A stretch of 46,860 nucleotides of DNA from Phoronis australis (GCA_002633005.1 NMRA01000651.1:120096-166955), one strand, 5' to 3'. Numbered from the stretch's first letter, positions 10,869 to 22,705 are shown. Numbers and translations are program-made. Notes: generated by a model not told the origin, from the letters alone.

Positions 10869-11980
10869 CACTTTTTAAGTGTCTTTAGGCATACAGTTGA
10901 ACACTGCTTTTAGTGTACCAAAACAGAGTAGTGTTTAGTATTTGGGTAATTCTATGCTATTCAGTGAGTTTGATCTTTTTTGAAACTTTGGTATTTAAAA
11001 TAATGCTATCTTAAAGAATCGAAAAATTAATGCTGTCAACAAAAAGGGCAGAAAATAAAATTTATATGGTGCGATTTCATTTGGTTATTAAATTATCCTC
11101 AAGGCCATATAGCGAAATTTACACATTGCTGGGTCCAGTATTGAGGTGTCCCTAGACTTATTGTGAACTAATGAGCACTGTTGCTTTTTCCGCGACTTGT
11201 GAACTTGGGACGTGTGTACCGTTTTAAAAGATACCTGCACTTGTTTACTTGTGAACCTTACTTTTAAGTGGTGGTGGTACATCAGTGATTAGCTATGTTA
11301 TACTTTCTGTATCCTACGCGATCAGCACTAAGAAAACTGCTCAGTACAGCTTCGACGAATAAAGTTTGTTGATACAGAACACATGAAAACAGGGCTTACT
11401 TTGCTTTAGTTCTATTGTTTTATGCTGCCTGAAGTACAAATTTCATTATGCAAATTATGCATTACTTCGGTATTGATCCAGAGAGTCCTTGAATGTTTGT
11501 GAAAATTGACGGGAAGTCTTTGAAGTCTACCTGTGTCAGCTGGTGTTGAGTCATCAATCAGCCACAGAATGTGATCACAGCTTTTGACTTCCTGTTGCTT
11601 ATTATTCATCCATTTCTAGAAATTGTGTTCTATTTGAACAGACAAATGCAGAAATTGGTCATTCATGCATACAAAGTTTTGTTTGTTTATTATACCATTT
11701 GTGTTGACATTCACGTTTGTCTGAGTGCCATTATCCTTCTATTGAACATTTGAACTTGTGAGTGAAAATGTTTCATTTCATTCAGTAAATTAATGTACAA
11801 TGTAAAAAGAAAAGAATTTCTTAAAAAATCTCATTGAAAAATTCGTTGTGTTGAAGCTGTGTATGTTGTTGTTTAAGTTCTCGAAATTTCTGGAGTTCAT
11901 TGAGATGATTGATATGATTTTAGTATTTTTGTTATTCATAGCAGCTTTTTAAACAGTGTGTGTGTTTGTTTTATGTATAA
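10869..11980. other. No gene seen
   Basis: AT-rich sequence with short ORFs only. No domain motif, RNA gene or repeat was recognised. Confidence 0.45.
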
Positions 11981-11982
11981 GG

Positions 11983-12592
11983 CGCTTGGAGGCCTACGTA
12001 ATTTAGGTAACACTTGGAGGCCTACATTATAACACTTGGAGGCCTACATTATAACACTTGGAGGCCTACATTATAACACTTGGAGGCCTACATTAAAACA
12101 CTTGGAGGCCTACATTATAACACTTGGAGGCCTACATTATAACACTTGGAGGTCTACGTAACACTTGGAGGCCTACGTAATTTAGGTAACACTTGGAGGC
12201 CTACATAAAACACTTGGAGGCCTACATTATAACACTTGGAGGCCTACATTATAACACTTGGAGGTCTACGTAACACTTGGAGGCCTATGTAATTTAGGTA
12301 ACACTTGGAGGCCTACATAAAACACTTGGAGGCCTACATTATAACACTTGGAGGTCTACGTAACACTTGGAGGCCTACGTAATTTAGGTAACACTTGAAG
12401 GCCTACATTATAACACTTGGAGGCCTACATTGTAACACTTGGAGGCCTACATTATAACACTTGGAGGCCTACGCGACACGTAACTCTTAGAGGCCTACGC
12501 GACACACGTAACACTTGGAGGCCTACGTAACGCACGTATCACTTGGAGGCCTACGTAACTCACGTATCACTTGGAGGCCTACATAATACAAT
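11983..12592. repeat. 26-unit minisatellite, core ACTTGGAGGCCTAC
   Basis: I counted 26 consecutive units sharing ACTTGGAGGCCTAC with tails of different length: ATTATAAC (22-bp unit, the commonest), GTAAC with GGTCTAC (19 bp), GTAATTTAGGTAAC (28 bp), ATAAAAC (21 bp) and, in the last five units, CG-containing tails. The order of unit types recurs as higher-order blocks. Nearly every unit holds the palindrome AGGCCT. Confidence 0.95.
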
Positions 12593-13462
12593 CGGCATTG
12601 ATTGGTTAGTCCACTGATATTACATATGGCAATAATTACCAAGGTTGATCTTTTATTTTGAAAGAATTTTAATATTTTTGTGAATGTCCACAATTTGTCA
12701 AAATAGTGTCTAGACATAGAAAAAACAAGTAGCTTTTATTTTGTGGTAAAATTTCACTTGGCCTCCATATTGTCCCCTATTTTTCAAGATTTTAATGATA
12801 GTTGTTTGATGTACACTATTTGTTTGCCATGTAGAACAATTTGTTCTTGGTTCCATGTTATTTGATTTTCAGCCTGGGTGTTTTTCCAATGAAGCATTTG
12901 CTTTTCATGTGTTCTTTTCAAAAATGACCAGTGATGCTGAGGCAGTGACCTAAATAACCTTGTTATACTTAAGATGATTTCAGCTTGTTTATTTCACTTG
13001 GCCAATTATTTTCAAGTATCTCTACCGGCTCTTTTATGCTAACTTAACTCCAGTATTAGCCAAGGGTAGATTTAAACTGTGAAGTTAATTTAATTGTTCA
13101 ATACCAGCTTCTGTAGTTAATTGCATCAAAGTAAACAATAGGTAGTGCTTATTCATCCTATTCATGCTAACAAAATATAAGCAACTATGAGGGACGACGC
13201 TGCCCTTCAATTGTTAACGATGGCAGTTGACAATAGCATTGGTCCCTGGCGATAACTTTGATGAGGCTGAATTTAGCCATTCATATGGCGTCAACACTCT
13301 GCTGTTAAATCCACCTGCGAAGTTAAATGGCACCGTTTACTTCGATCCAGGGCCAAAGATAACCATTCATACTGACCGCAACTCCCCAAAACACTGACAC
13401 GTTGATGTTAGTATGAAAGGGCTTTATGAGCAGCCATGAAGAATGTTAATAGTGAGATTTTT

Positions 13463-13515
13463 ACCCAACATTTGGTTACTAAATAATTATTACCAACATT
13501 TGGTTACTAAATATT
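13463..13515. repeat. Short tandem duplication
   Basis: CCAACATTTGGTTACTAAAT occurs twice, about 28 bp apart. Confidence 0.85.
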
Positions 13516-13679
13516 TGTTTCTTCTCATCTTTTTTCTACATCCGTTATCATTTCTTTTAAACAGTTTCTTTTATAATAAGTAAATGCCATGTGGTCTAAC
13601 AACTATTATGCCATGTATTGATAGCTCAACTGTTAAAAGTGAATATTTTCTAAATCTGTGCAGTGGAAGAAGACTTGAG

Positions 13680-13767
13680 CCATAGGCGTCGTGAGACGCC
13701 ATAGGCTTCATCAGATGCCATAGGCTTCGTCAGACGCCATAGGCTTCGTGAGATGCCATAGGTGGCA
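13680..13767. repeat. About 21-bp minisatellite, CATAGGCTTCGTCAGACGC type
   Basis: Five degenerate units of CATAGGC(T/G)TC(G/A)T(C/G)AGA(C/T)GC lie in tandem. Apart from this and the duplication just upstream, 12593-13910 shows no gene. Confidence 0.9.
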
Positions 13768-13910
13768 TGAGTCTTGAATGAATAGCAATATCACAAACCA
13801 AAATGTTTTATAGGAAACATAACATGTATTACAAATTGATCAGGCTAAAAAAGATTAGATTACAGTGTGTACTCCGGCTAATTTGAAGGTGCCGCCATTT
13901 CTTGGCAAAT

Positions 13911-15430
13911 ACCGTATTTGCCGTAATAACCACACACGGTGCTTAGAAAAGTTTGTTTAAGGGGGGCGCTTATTATAACCCAAGGAGGTTGAAACCCGGT
14001 CTCCGAAACGGGTGAAATCGGAAGCTAAGATTCATCATATTTATGCTGTGATGTATCTGTAATGTATGAAAAACTTTCTACAAAACCGTGGTGCATTGCT
14101 ATCAAACTTTGCTGCTAAATTACCATCATTTTACAGAAAATTGTGCTGAAATCCCAGGGCGAAAATCGCCGATTGCCTGCCTCGCAATCGTCAATATGGC
14201 GACTTGAATGCTTGAAGAAAAATAATTTTCGATTAAAGCACATTACCTGAAATCTTTAAATTTTCCAAGTAGCGTCCCTAAGATTTTTATGTCATGTCCC
14301 GTGGAGTCGGGATCACGGCAGATTTAAGTACAAATCTGTGCTACATCGTGCCATCTACATGTATGATCGGCGCAACATGAGAAAAATGTCTGGACGAACA
14401 CACATGTTGTTGTCACGTGACGTTTGTTTTGAAGTTGTCTGCGTATATGAGTAAGCGAGCACGTGCGTGTCACCAGAGTTCATTTGCCAGAGCAGAGACT
14501 GTCTTTTGGCCAGAGCCACGTAATCTAACGAGCTAAATGTGCATTGTGTCTCAAGAAATTTGCACAAGCAGTAGGCCCAAACCAGAGCGTGTTTCATTCA
14601 GTACTTGCCGGTCTTGTGTGCTAAAAACGACATTTGTCTCGGTAAGGCCATATTAGTCGCCGTGTGGCTGGATGCGTACGTGACTATCTGACAGTTATTT
14701 TTCGGTGTAAGGGTTTGTAAACATTCACTGTCAGTGGTCATTTTATTGGATATTTGACTTAAAAACACCAATTATGGTTAATCAAACAATTCATCTTAAA
14801 AACACAGCAAACATTTTTATAGTATTAGAAACTGTCGGTAATTAGTGCCAATATTCATTTCTTATCGATGCTATGCTACCCGTTTCATGAATGGATAGTT
14901 CCCGACTAATGTCTTTGATGACAGGTTCATGTATGCAGTGCGCGCTTCCTGGCCACGTGCTTTTACTTACACTGGCCAAACTTTTTATTAGTCTTCGATT
15001 CATGGTTTTCACGTGAAGGCCTACAAAGAAATTTGGATTCCTGTTGAAAGCGGGAAATATCTACTAAGCAATCCCGTAGACAAGTACACTACTTCTGTTC
15101 TGAAAGGCCAGACCATTGGTCCTCTCAATATCAGCAGAACTTTTTTGTTCGTTTTGAGGCATGGCGTAAGTTTGAAGTGTATAGTCATGGCTAAATACTG
15201 ACATAGCGGCGAGGCTCGTGGTCTACAAATTCTGCGCACAATGATTTTTTTCAGGACTGTCTGATGTAATTGATAAATTGAAGACGTTACTGTAGAATTT
15301 TAGGACTGTAGGTAAGGCATTTTTCGCACGTACACGTTCATGGACTGGGCGCTTATTTTAGCAAAGTCTGAAAACGCGTGGGGGGGGCGCTTAGAGGGGC
15401 ATTAAAGGCGGTTATTACAGTGAATACGGT
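13911..15430. mobile_element. DNA element (I), 1.52 kb, with 20-bp terminal inverted repeats
   Basis: The left end is ACCGTATTTGCCGTAATAAC. The reverse complement of the right end is ACCGTATTCACTGTAATAAC, so 16 of 20 positions match and the outer and inner 8-mers are perfect. GGGGGGCGCTTA boxes lie inside both ends. No transposase motif was seen; the only ORFs are short (for example 15013-15201). No clear target-site duplication was found. The GCGCTTA and CGGT boxes resemble those of the element at 1539-3063. Confidence 0.75.
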
Positions 15431-17335
15431 AACCCATAATCATCTAGTGATTGGTCATTGCTCACGATGGCCACTTCCTCATCGCTTGCTCATTTCAAGT
15501 GGATTTTGGTGTAAAATGGAGAACTTTAAACAATACTATAGCATTATGTCCTTTTTCAAGGAATCACAAACCAGAACCCTGTAACAATATTTCTGTCCTT
15601 AGAAGATGAAATCTTAGTATATAGAAAGTCTGTTTAGAAGCATTTGTGCGTTGTTTCCACCTCCTGCCCTTTGCATTTGCTTGAGATATTGGTTTCCTTA
15701 ATGTTAATTCTCCAAAGTGAATACATTACATAGAACATGCTGTGTTAGACATATTACTATATGCAAGTGAAGTGAGACAACACAAATACTAATACAGTTA
15801 AGGAAGAGGTGGCGACCCATGAACAATATTTCTCAATAATTTCCGGATTCGTGACTACAATGAATTACTGTATAGTTCTCAGTCAGGTGCTAATTTACGT
15901 GAGGAAAGATGTTATGTTTTTTCTTTTGTGAGTATTGAAATAATTTAATAAAAAGTAAGGGGTGACTTTTAATGAAATTTCCAGGCGATGGAAACTTCAG
16001 TTGTTCAATAATCAGTTGGATGATTCTAGGTGTTTTGGCCATACGTTAACTTAGGTTAATAGCAGTGAAAAAGTGTCATTTGTCTGTAAATAAGTGTCAT
16101 GATGAAAAGCCATGATACTAGATGATGCTAGGCACATGTGTCAATTCAAGGTCAACATTGTTAACTTGAAGGCGTTTAAACCATTTAGATGTAACCACAT
16201 CGTTAGAGACTCTGTAATGTTTCGTGACAATAATTTGCATTCTCACGTTAAACTGGCGTGTTCTTGTCTTTAAGGTAATTAGCTACCCTAATTATCAAGG
16301 GTCGACTATTTACAATGAATAATTTGAAGGAGAATGTCACCCAAAAAACAACCTATTTTGTATCAATTTAGATCGAGTAGGTCCACTCGATGACAGCAAG
16401 TTCTTTTGTTTTACCTGACACCTAACAACAGACAGAGGTGTTGAAATTAACCAATGACGTAATCGGTTCAAATGCAGTGTGTTCAGCCGTTCACAATACG
16501 CTTACTGGTGTCAACTTTTCACTTGAATTCATTGTTGTACACCAATAAATCATCAAAATTCGATATATTCACCTCTTACAAATGCATCGAGTTCTTGGAC
16601 AAACATGTTTTATTTCACTATTACAGATTTATAGGTATTTGAAGGTACCGTAGCCTACAAAGTTCGGTAGACCAATTTACCATGGTTGATCGCAGGAGTT
16701 TGGGTCTGTTTGGTGATAAATTCGAATCATACTTCCGTGAAATACAGACGGGGGGAACATAGCTGTGTGTTGTACTTTTAGACTTGTGATTTTTTCAGTT
16801 CTAAACACACAAAAGGCTTGTTACTCTCCCCCACAGTGGCTCGGAACCCGATCAGGCCGTCGCGGCCGCCGGGACTGGACATCACAAACATAAACCACCT
16901 TAAGTTGGAAACTAAACCTCCAGTCACGAAAAGACTATAATAGTAAGCCAAAGAAATAATGTGCACGTAATTATTTAGGTGAATTAGCCACGAAACTGAA
17001 AATCTACTTACTTGTCGGGGGCCGCAGAGTCTGGTTCCCCTTCCACAGAACCGTTAGGGCAAAGGTTGTACAGTAACAATTATTTGAATAATGTAATTGT
17101 TTATCTAAATAAAGATTCCCCTAACATGTGTGATCATAGCATATAAAATCAAGTTAGTGTTTCACAACAGCTTTCTGTCAGCAAACACTGAATTAGCATG
17201 CGCTCACACGGCCTTGGTGCCCGGTCAATTACTTTTATTTCATTTAAAGCCGGTAACGCTGTGGTTTATTCATTGCTGGCTTCTCGAAACATTTGCGCTC
17301 TCGAATACTCCAAAGGCATTACAAATTGTATCTAA
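15431..17335. other. No confirmed gene; small GC-rich, coding-like patch
   Basis: Mostly AT-rich. Around 16800-17045 the base composition rises and the reverse strand reads open in two short pieces: MFVMSSPGGRDGLIGFRATV (16885 downward) and CPNGSVEGEPDSAAPDK, which ends at a GTAAGT-like position near 17017. On the + strand a well-placed ATG at 16681 opens MVDRRSLGLFGDKFESYFRE before a stop. None matches a family I know. It could be a promoter or first-exon region or the remains of one. Confidence 0.25.
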
Positions 17336-17810
17336 CAGGGCTTGGAATTTTCCGCGGAAACGCGAATTTCCGCTTTTTTCAAATGTGCTTTCCGCTTTTT
17401 TTATAATATTTCCGCGTAAAAAAATCGGATTTGATATAAAATTTCCGCGGCAAATTCCTTTCTTACCGCGGCGTTGCAGACGACGTTCACCTCGAAAAGC
17501 GGAAGTTGCTCTTTATGTTCGGAGGAACGTAAATTGTCAACATTGCCGGGGCATCTGTGATAGCGTGGTGTGATTTTCAATGGCGTCTCGTTTTATTGTT
17601 AAGCGCGGCGACAAATGCTACCGCTCTGCAGCCAAAAATGTGTGGGTTGGGAGTAGACGTGCGAGCTAAAAGGACGCAGACGCACACTACTGATGGTGGT
17701 AACGTTTTTTTTTTTTTAGTCCTCCCGATTTTTGTCGGGGAAAGGTTCACATTGACCAGTTCTAGGCTCAAAGTTTCCGCGTTTTTTGTCATTGGTCATT
17801 CCAAGCCCTG
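17336..17810. mobile_element. 475-bp TIR element (family C), copy 1, with ATCTAA flanks
   Basis: The left end is CAGGGCTTGGAATTTTCCGC and the reverse complement of the right end is CAGGGCTTGGAATGACCAAT, so 13 terminal bases are perfectly inverted. ATCTAA lies directly outside each end (17330-17335 and 17811-17816), a 6-bp target-site duplication. The interior has repeated TTTCCGC motifs. The ORF at 17130-17573 crosses the left boundary and is not a gene. It is non-autonomous. The CAGGG start is hAT-like, but hAT elements normally duplicate 8 bp. Confidence 0.8.
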
Positions 17811-18054
17811 ATCTAATGAGACAGACTTTGTTTCAGTTTTATATAAGCATTGGTTAGGGTGAGAATAATTCATTTTGAAACGTACGCAGAATAATAAACG
17901 TCTACTTGGCAACTCGCCCGGCGTCAGCACCAGCGACTTAGTCAAGAGCTCATCCGACAAAGACTTCATAGGTTGGGTCATTAGGTTTCACAGGCTATCA
18001 GTTCGAATTGGAATACACTGATCAAGAAGTACTAGAGAGGCGCCGTGAACTTGC

Positions 18055-18306
18055 TCAAGCAACAGAACGTATGGACAATTCTTTGGTAAGCCGGAATTCG
18101 TCAGAGAAATCCCTGTCGAGGAAATGCCGGCCACAGACACGAAGATGTTTCACGGACTCATATTTGCTATTAGCTGTGTACTTTTCATTCTTCACTACCG
18201 CGAGCCACTTCCTAAGCGTTTCGGGCTCTCGAGGAAGTCAAAAATGCGATATACAGGCTTTCTTTGCAGCTTCATAGTTCGAACAAGCGGGAACGGTGCA
18301 TCGCAA
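18055..18306 (-). pseudogene. THAP-domain relic
   Basis: The reverse strand encodes a near-complete THAP zinc finger in one frame, interrupted by a TGA at 18238-18240. It reads CTVPACSNYEAAKKACISHF, stop, then LPREPETLRKWLAVV, KNEKYTANSKYESVKHL and RVCGRHFLDRDF. It keeps the C-x4-C pair, the conserved Pro and Trp (LRKW) and the C-x2-H pair (CGRHF) of the C2CH signature. It ends at a TGA (18055-18057) soon after the domain. THAP domains bind DNA and occur in P-element-like and other transposases and in host genes derived from them. No transposase core is visible nearby. The + strand ORFs here are shadows. Confidence 0.75.
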
Positions 18307-18439
18307 TATAGTGGCATTCACTCTGCAGCTGAATCAGTGACGTCGCTGCATTGTTTCTCACCTTCCTCACAGGTTAACGCAACACCTCTCGGCAAGGTGA
18401 GGACGACCGTATCAGAGGCGATGTATATATAGACTGATT

Positions 18440-19405
18440 AAAATGGTATAATAAGACTAATTGAATCGGGTGGCATTCTCCTTTAGGAAATCCAACCTGT
18501 GGTAGCGTAGTATCAAACAATATCTACACAAGCTACAACCAACTGTTCATTTTAATTTTTGCAAACATGTTTCAGAATCTTTATGATGTTTGGGTTGCAG
18601 TCAGTGTTATGGTTATGTCATAATTATCTCTCTATGGTTATATCATTATCTCTATGGTTGAGTTTTGTATTTGTAGCAGCACCATCTCTTGTCATATACT
18701 AAAATTAGAACGATTATTTTGATTCATCCCTATGCCATTCAAACTTATATATTGATCAGTGTAATAAGCTGGATGTGTTCTCTAATAGGTTTGTTACGTG
18801 TTACTCGTGGCTTAATGGTGCTACTTTTGCTCACATGGAATTCTCTTAATCTCATTAATCGATGTAAGAATGCCTTAATGAATGAGTGATATTTGCATGG
18901 GGTATTTTAAGGTTATCTATAATGTAAAACAATATCAACATGTCTGTGTAATTATCCAAATATATACTAAAGTAACTCAGTAAAAGTATAATTATCTTTT
19001 CTGAAAGTGGTTGTAGGCTTTTAACAATTGTTTTATTAATTGGGTCACATGGACATGACTTTTAGGTAAAATTTAACTAAAGAGAAAGGTGAACTGATAG
19101 CATAACAGTGATATCAGTAATATAACCAAATTTTTTATGACATGTTCTTGATAAAATCTTAAAGCTGATCTGTTATATTTTTATGAATTATTACGTTTTC
19201 GGTTTGTGCAAGTTCTGATTTTTCAAGAGAATCATAAAGTCCTATTTCTGACAGTCGCTCATGCAAAAGTGGAGCATTTTAAACGCAATCTCTAGCAGCG
19301 TTAGAGAGAACAGTGGATAAAGCAATGTATTTGAAAATTTCATATGAAACTGTTAAGCCATTTCTGAGGTGAGATATGAGGTTTCGAAGTTAGCCAAATT
19401 TGGCC
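18440..19405. other. No gene seen
   Basis: AT-rich sequence. No coding motif, RNA gene or repeat was recognised beyond short simple runs (for example TATGGTTATATCATTATCTC near 18640). Confidence 0.45.
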
Positions 19406-20281
19406 ATTTTTATGCACCCACATATTTATATGTGGACACATTATGTCGTCATCCCCATTCATCTGTCATGTGTCCATCTGGCATCCGCAACTCTATCTCC
19501 AAAATCCTTTGATATGTGTTCATGTAATTTTGTCCATGTGTTTGTTTCATGAAAGGGACAGTATGACTGAACTTTCGGATTCGAGTTTTAAGGCATCCAC
19601 CCCTCTAACAACCAAACCACTCTTACAATGATTGTGAAAATTGGCATGTATGCTCTTGCTATGAAGAGGACAGCTGACAATGATTTTCCAAGGACTTGAA
19701 TAGTGTGGCACCGCCTAGTGGCAATTTTGTTTTTTTTTGCGCTCATGGCTGTATCTCTTAAACACTCTACAGGATATTTACTAAATTTAGCAAGTAGCTG
19801 TTTTTGAGTTTTTTGCACCCATCCCTCTCTCAAACTATTCTTAGGATGATTGAGGAAATTGGGAAATATGTGTTCTTAGTATAAAGAGGACATTTGACGA
19901 TGATTTTTCGACAACTTCAACTTGCTGTAGCGCCTCCTGGTGGCAGTGTTTTTGTGCCCATAGCTATATCTCCTTAACTCACTGCTCGATCTTTATTAAA
20001 TTTAGCAAGTGTTTTTATATGAAGTTGACCGGTGTGTGCCCTAGTGGTAATTTCACTTTTTTCTGTTTTCCTTTTGATTCTATAAAGTTCCTTGGTAGAT
20101 TTTTATGAAATTTCGTAAATAGATTTCTATTTCAGAAGCAATGGCATGTTCCCCTTTGCGGATGGATTTGCTTTATTTTGTGCCATCTAGTGGCCATTTT
20201 TATGATACAAATAAACCCCTAGAGGCACATCATTTGCAGTGCATTCGTGGGCGCATTTCAACGCTCCGCATTGCTCTTGTT
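19406..20281 (+). mobile_element. Family B modular repeat, copy 3
   Basis: It starts ATTTTTATGCACCCACATAT with the same CCACATA-TTTA-TATGTGG hairpin as copy 2. Shorter runs of modules carry CCTAGTGGC, CCTGGTGGC or TCTAGTGGCC boxes near 19720, 19940, 20050 and 20193. It ends GTGGGCGCATTTCAACGCTC, CGCATTGCTCTTGTT. The 3' hairpin is weakened (CAACGC/GCATTG). Confidence 0.8.
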
Positions 20282-21298
20282 CTAGGGTCCTATGTAACCT
20301 TTACTCAAATACTTACAGGAATGGTTGTCAAGAAAGGAGACATACGGTATTTGACTGATAGGCCAAACCATAATTATGTCCAAATATTTGTAAGGTTACA
20401 GGCTAAGCAAATACTGATACAGCAACCAATTGTGTCTATAGGCTCAAAATTGGAGATCTCCTTCAACAAAGCGGGAAACAATTATATGTATACACAACAG
20501 TAAAAATTCTTTGAATTTGTGATAATACAATTTTTTAAATTTTTCAAATACTTAATTTGATGCAAGCTCTCCCAATTTATAAGATGTTGTTTGGTGTTAG
20601 GTGTATCAAACAGGCGTCTATGTAGAATTTTCTTATTGTTTATTTTATGTTCAGAAATTTGCCATATCGTGCCCTAAATTGAATATGTTTAGAGTGTGTG
20701 GAGGCAGTGTGTGCAAGGGCTATCTATTGGCATATGTATGGGAGAGCCATTCTGTGTGGTTGAACACAGAAATTTAATGGACTACTCAAAGTTCACTAGG
20801 TGTCGCTACTGTAGCAAGGGATTATACCGTAGAAATACATGCATTTGGGTTGTCATGTGGGACTCTTGCTTCTGAACGCGTCACACGCTCACATTGGGAG
20901 AAAAGTGCCTGTGCATTTTGGAAGAGTGTTTCTTATTGTTAAGATGAAATTTCTGGCATGGGTAGGGGAATTTTGCATTTTTTCAGAGGGGACTCACAGG
21001 CGCCGAATACTAGATAATTGAGTGTCCTGAACTGTCTCAGAAAATTATTTGGTCATGAAGTGCCAACTTATCTTAGGAAATAATAAACCTCAGTTATCAA
21101 AAGAGAAAACATTTTTAACATTTTTAGATTTGATAATTGCTTTTGATAAGTGTAGTGATTTATCATTTCAGCCACATTTGTTCTAGAGGCGTTCTAAATA
21201 TCTTTAGCATGTTGACATTTTGCTTACCTTGTTGTTGTTTAGTTGTTACCCTAAAGTCACTGTTGTACCACTGCTAGTTTTCAACATTCACTTTACAG
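20282..21298. other. Sequence upstream of the first visible CPSF2 exon
   Basis: I looked here for the preceding CPSF2 exon (metallo-beta-lactamase and beta-CASP segment) and found none. A usable acceptor, TTTACAG, ends at 21298, so this is the 3' part of an intron. Confidence 0.5.
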
Positions 21299-21466
21299 GT
21301 AGTGCTGGCTAGTACACCTGACCTACAAGCTGGCTTCTCACGGGAACTCTTCATCAGTTGGTGTGGTAACCCCAAAAACAGTATCATCCTGACCAACAGG
21401 ACATCTCCAGGAACCCTGGCCAGGTGGCTGATAGATAACCCCACACAGAAACAGCTCAAGTTGAAG
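21299..21466 (+). CDS. CPSF2: CPSF2 exon (first visible): end of beta-CASP domain
   Basis: It encodes 56 residues, [17 protein letters not shown] through [11 protein letters not shown] to LKLK, in phase 0 at both ends. The segment VVLAS-PDL--GFSR-LF--W and NSIILT-RT-PGTLAR-LIDNP is a hallmark of CPSF2. The acceptor is TTTACAG and the donor AAG|GTACAA. The frame opens leftward through the acceptor with no start codon, so it is an internal exon. Confidence 0.95.
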
Positions 21467-22253
21467 GTACAATTTCAGGAATCTGACACATTGGTTTGCT
21501 CTTGGGGCAATAGGAAGGGTTATTTTGTTAATTTACAATACGAGTGACAAAACTTTGGTGACAACAGGGACTGGGGTGACAAAACTTGATTTTGTATTCA
21601 CTCATTCAATACCTTACCTGCCTGCAGCACAATAATCGCACGAACGCTCCCCAACACGAGTGAAAGTACCAGCACTCCTTATCTTTCTAGAAATGCTTAG
21701 TCAAGTTATATTTGATATTTAAATAATTTAGAAGTTCTCAGTTTGGATTTGCTCAAAATTTCACCCCTCCATTCAAGCTCTGAAAGATCCATTAATTTCA
21801 CTTTTGACATTTTCTAAACCCAAACAGACCTTTCGTGAAGTGTTTCAATCTGATCCATGTCAGTTGAAATTTAATATATGCATTTTTTCCGATTGTCCTC
21901 TTTACACCTAGTGACATGAGACCTGACTGTTTACTGTGACCCAGATAATCTGGAGCCGCATGTCCACATGAGAGAAGAGTAACAAAGACAGTATTATGCA
22001 AAATTGATTTTACCCCTTTTTTGTTTGTGTTCAGTTTTTTTATTTTTGCACTTAGTGCATGACGATACAAATGAGGAGAGAATGAAACGCAATAGCTTTT
22101 TGTCGCATAAAATGGTTGAATTACATGATTTGATGACCAACAAATAAGCAGCCTGCTAATACCTGACCACAAACAAAGCAAAAAATGCACACGTAAATAA
22201 GTAACTAATACAATGCACAACAAAGATCTAAAGGAGTTATTATGTCATTGAAG

Positions 22254-22360
22254 GTGAGCAGACGAGTACGGCTGGAGGGAGAAGAATTAGAAGAGTATGT
22301 TCAACAGGAGCGACATAGGGAGGCTGAACGGAAAGAGAAACAACATGAGTTGGATCACAA
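22254..22360 (+). CDS. CPSF2: CPSF2 exon 2 (visible numbering)
   Basis: It encodes VSRRVRLEGEELEEY and then a charged Gln/Glu/Lys-rich helix ending HELDH, matching the RKRVKLEGKELEEY segment of vertebrate CPSF2. The acceptor is CATTGAAG and the donor CAA|GTAAGT. It ends two bases into a Lys codon that the next exon completes. Confidence 0.93.
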
Positions 22361-22452
22361 GTAAGTAGTGAAGGGTGTAGGGTGAGAATAATGAAAGGTG
22401 TAGGGTCAGAGGATTTCAGGGAGGCCTGCAAATAGAGTATTTAGTACTAATT

Positions 22453-22705
22453 TGACCTCTCGGGTGTGGTCTCAACTCAGTATTTTGGCATCGCATCCCA
22501 GTATTTTAGCTTCTCAGGTGTGTTCTCAGCTGTGTATGTTGACCTCTCAGGTTTGATCTCGGCTGTGTATTGCGACATCTCAGGTGTGGTCTCAGCTGGA
22601 CGTTTTGATCTCTCAGGTGTTGTCTTAGCCAGGTATTTGGCTTCTCTGATGTGGTCTCAGCCAGGTATTTAGCCTCTCACGTGTGATCTCTGCTAGGTAT
22701 TGTCT
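22453..22705. repeat. About 36-bp degenerate minisatellite in CPSF2 intron
   Basis: About seven degenerate units of CTCTCAGGTGTGGTCTCAGC plus about 15 bases (GTGTATTTTGAC-like) run in tandem. Many units contain TCTCAG|GTGTGG, which resembles fused splice-site words. Confidence 0.85.

Noticed and set aside
11983-12592. CRISPR array
   Set aside because: Units are contiguous with no unique spacers, and the genome is eukaryotic with introns; it is a minisatellite.
17130-17573. 147-residue ORF as a gene
   Set aside because: It runs across the left boundary of the CAGGGCTTGG TIR element, so half of it is transposon sequence.
18008-18432. + strand ORFs EYTDQEVLERRRELAQATER and MPATDTKMFHGLIFAISCVL as exons
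   Set aside because: Both lie antisense to a THAP domain that has the full C2CH signature on the reverse strand; the + strand frames match no family.
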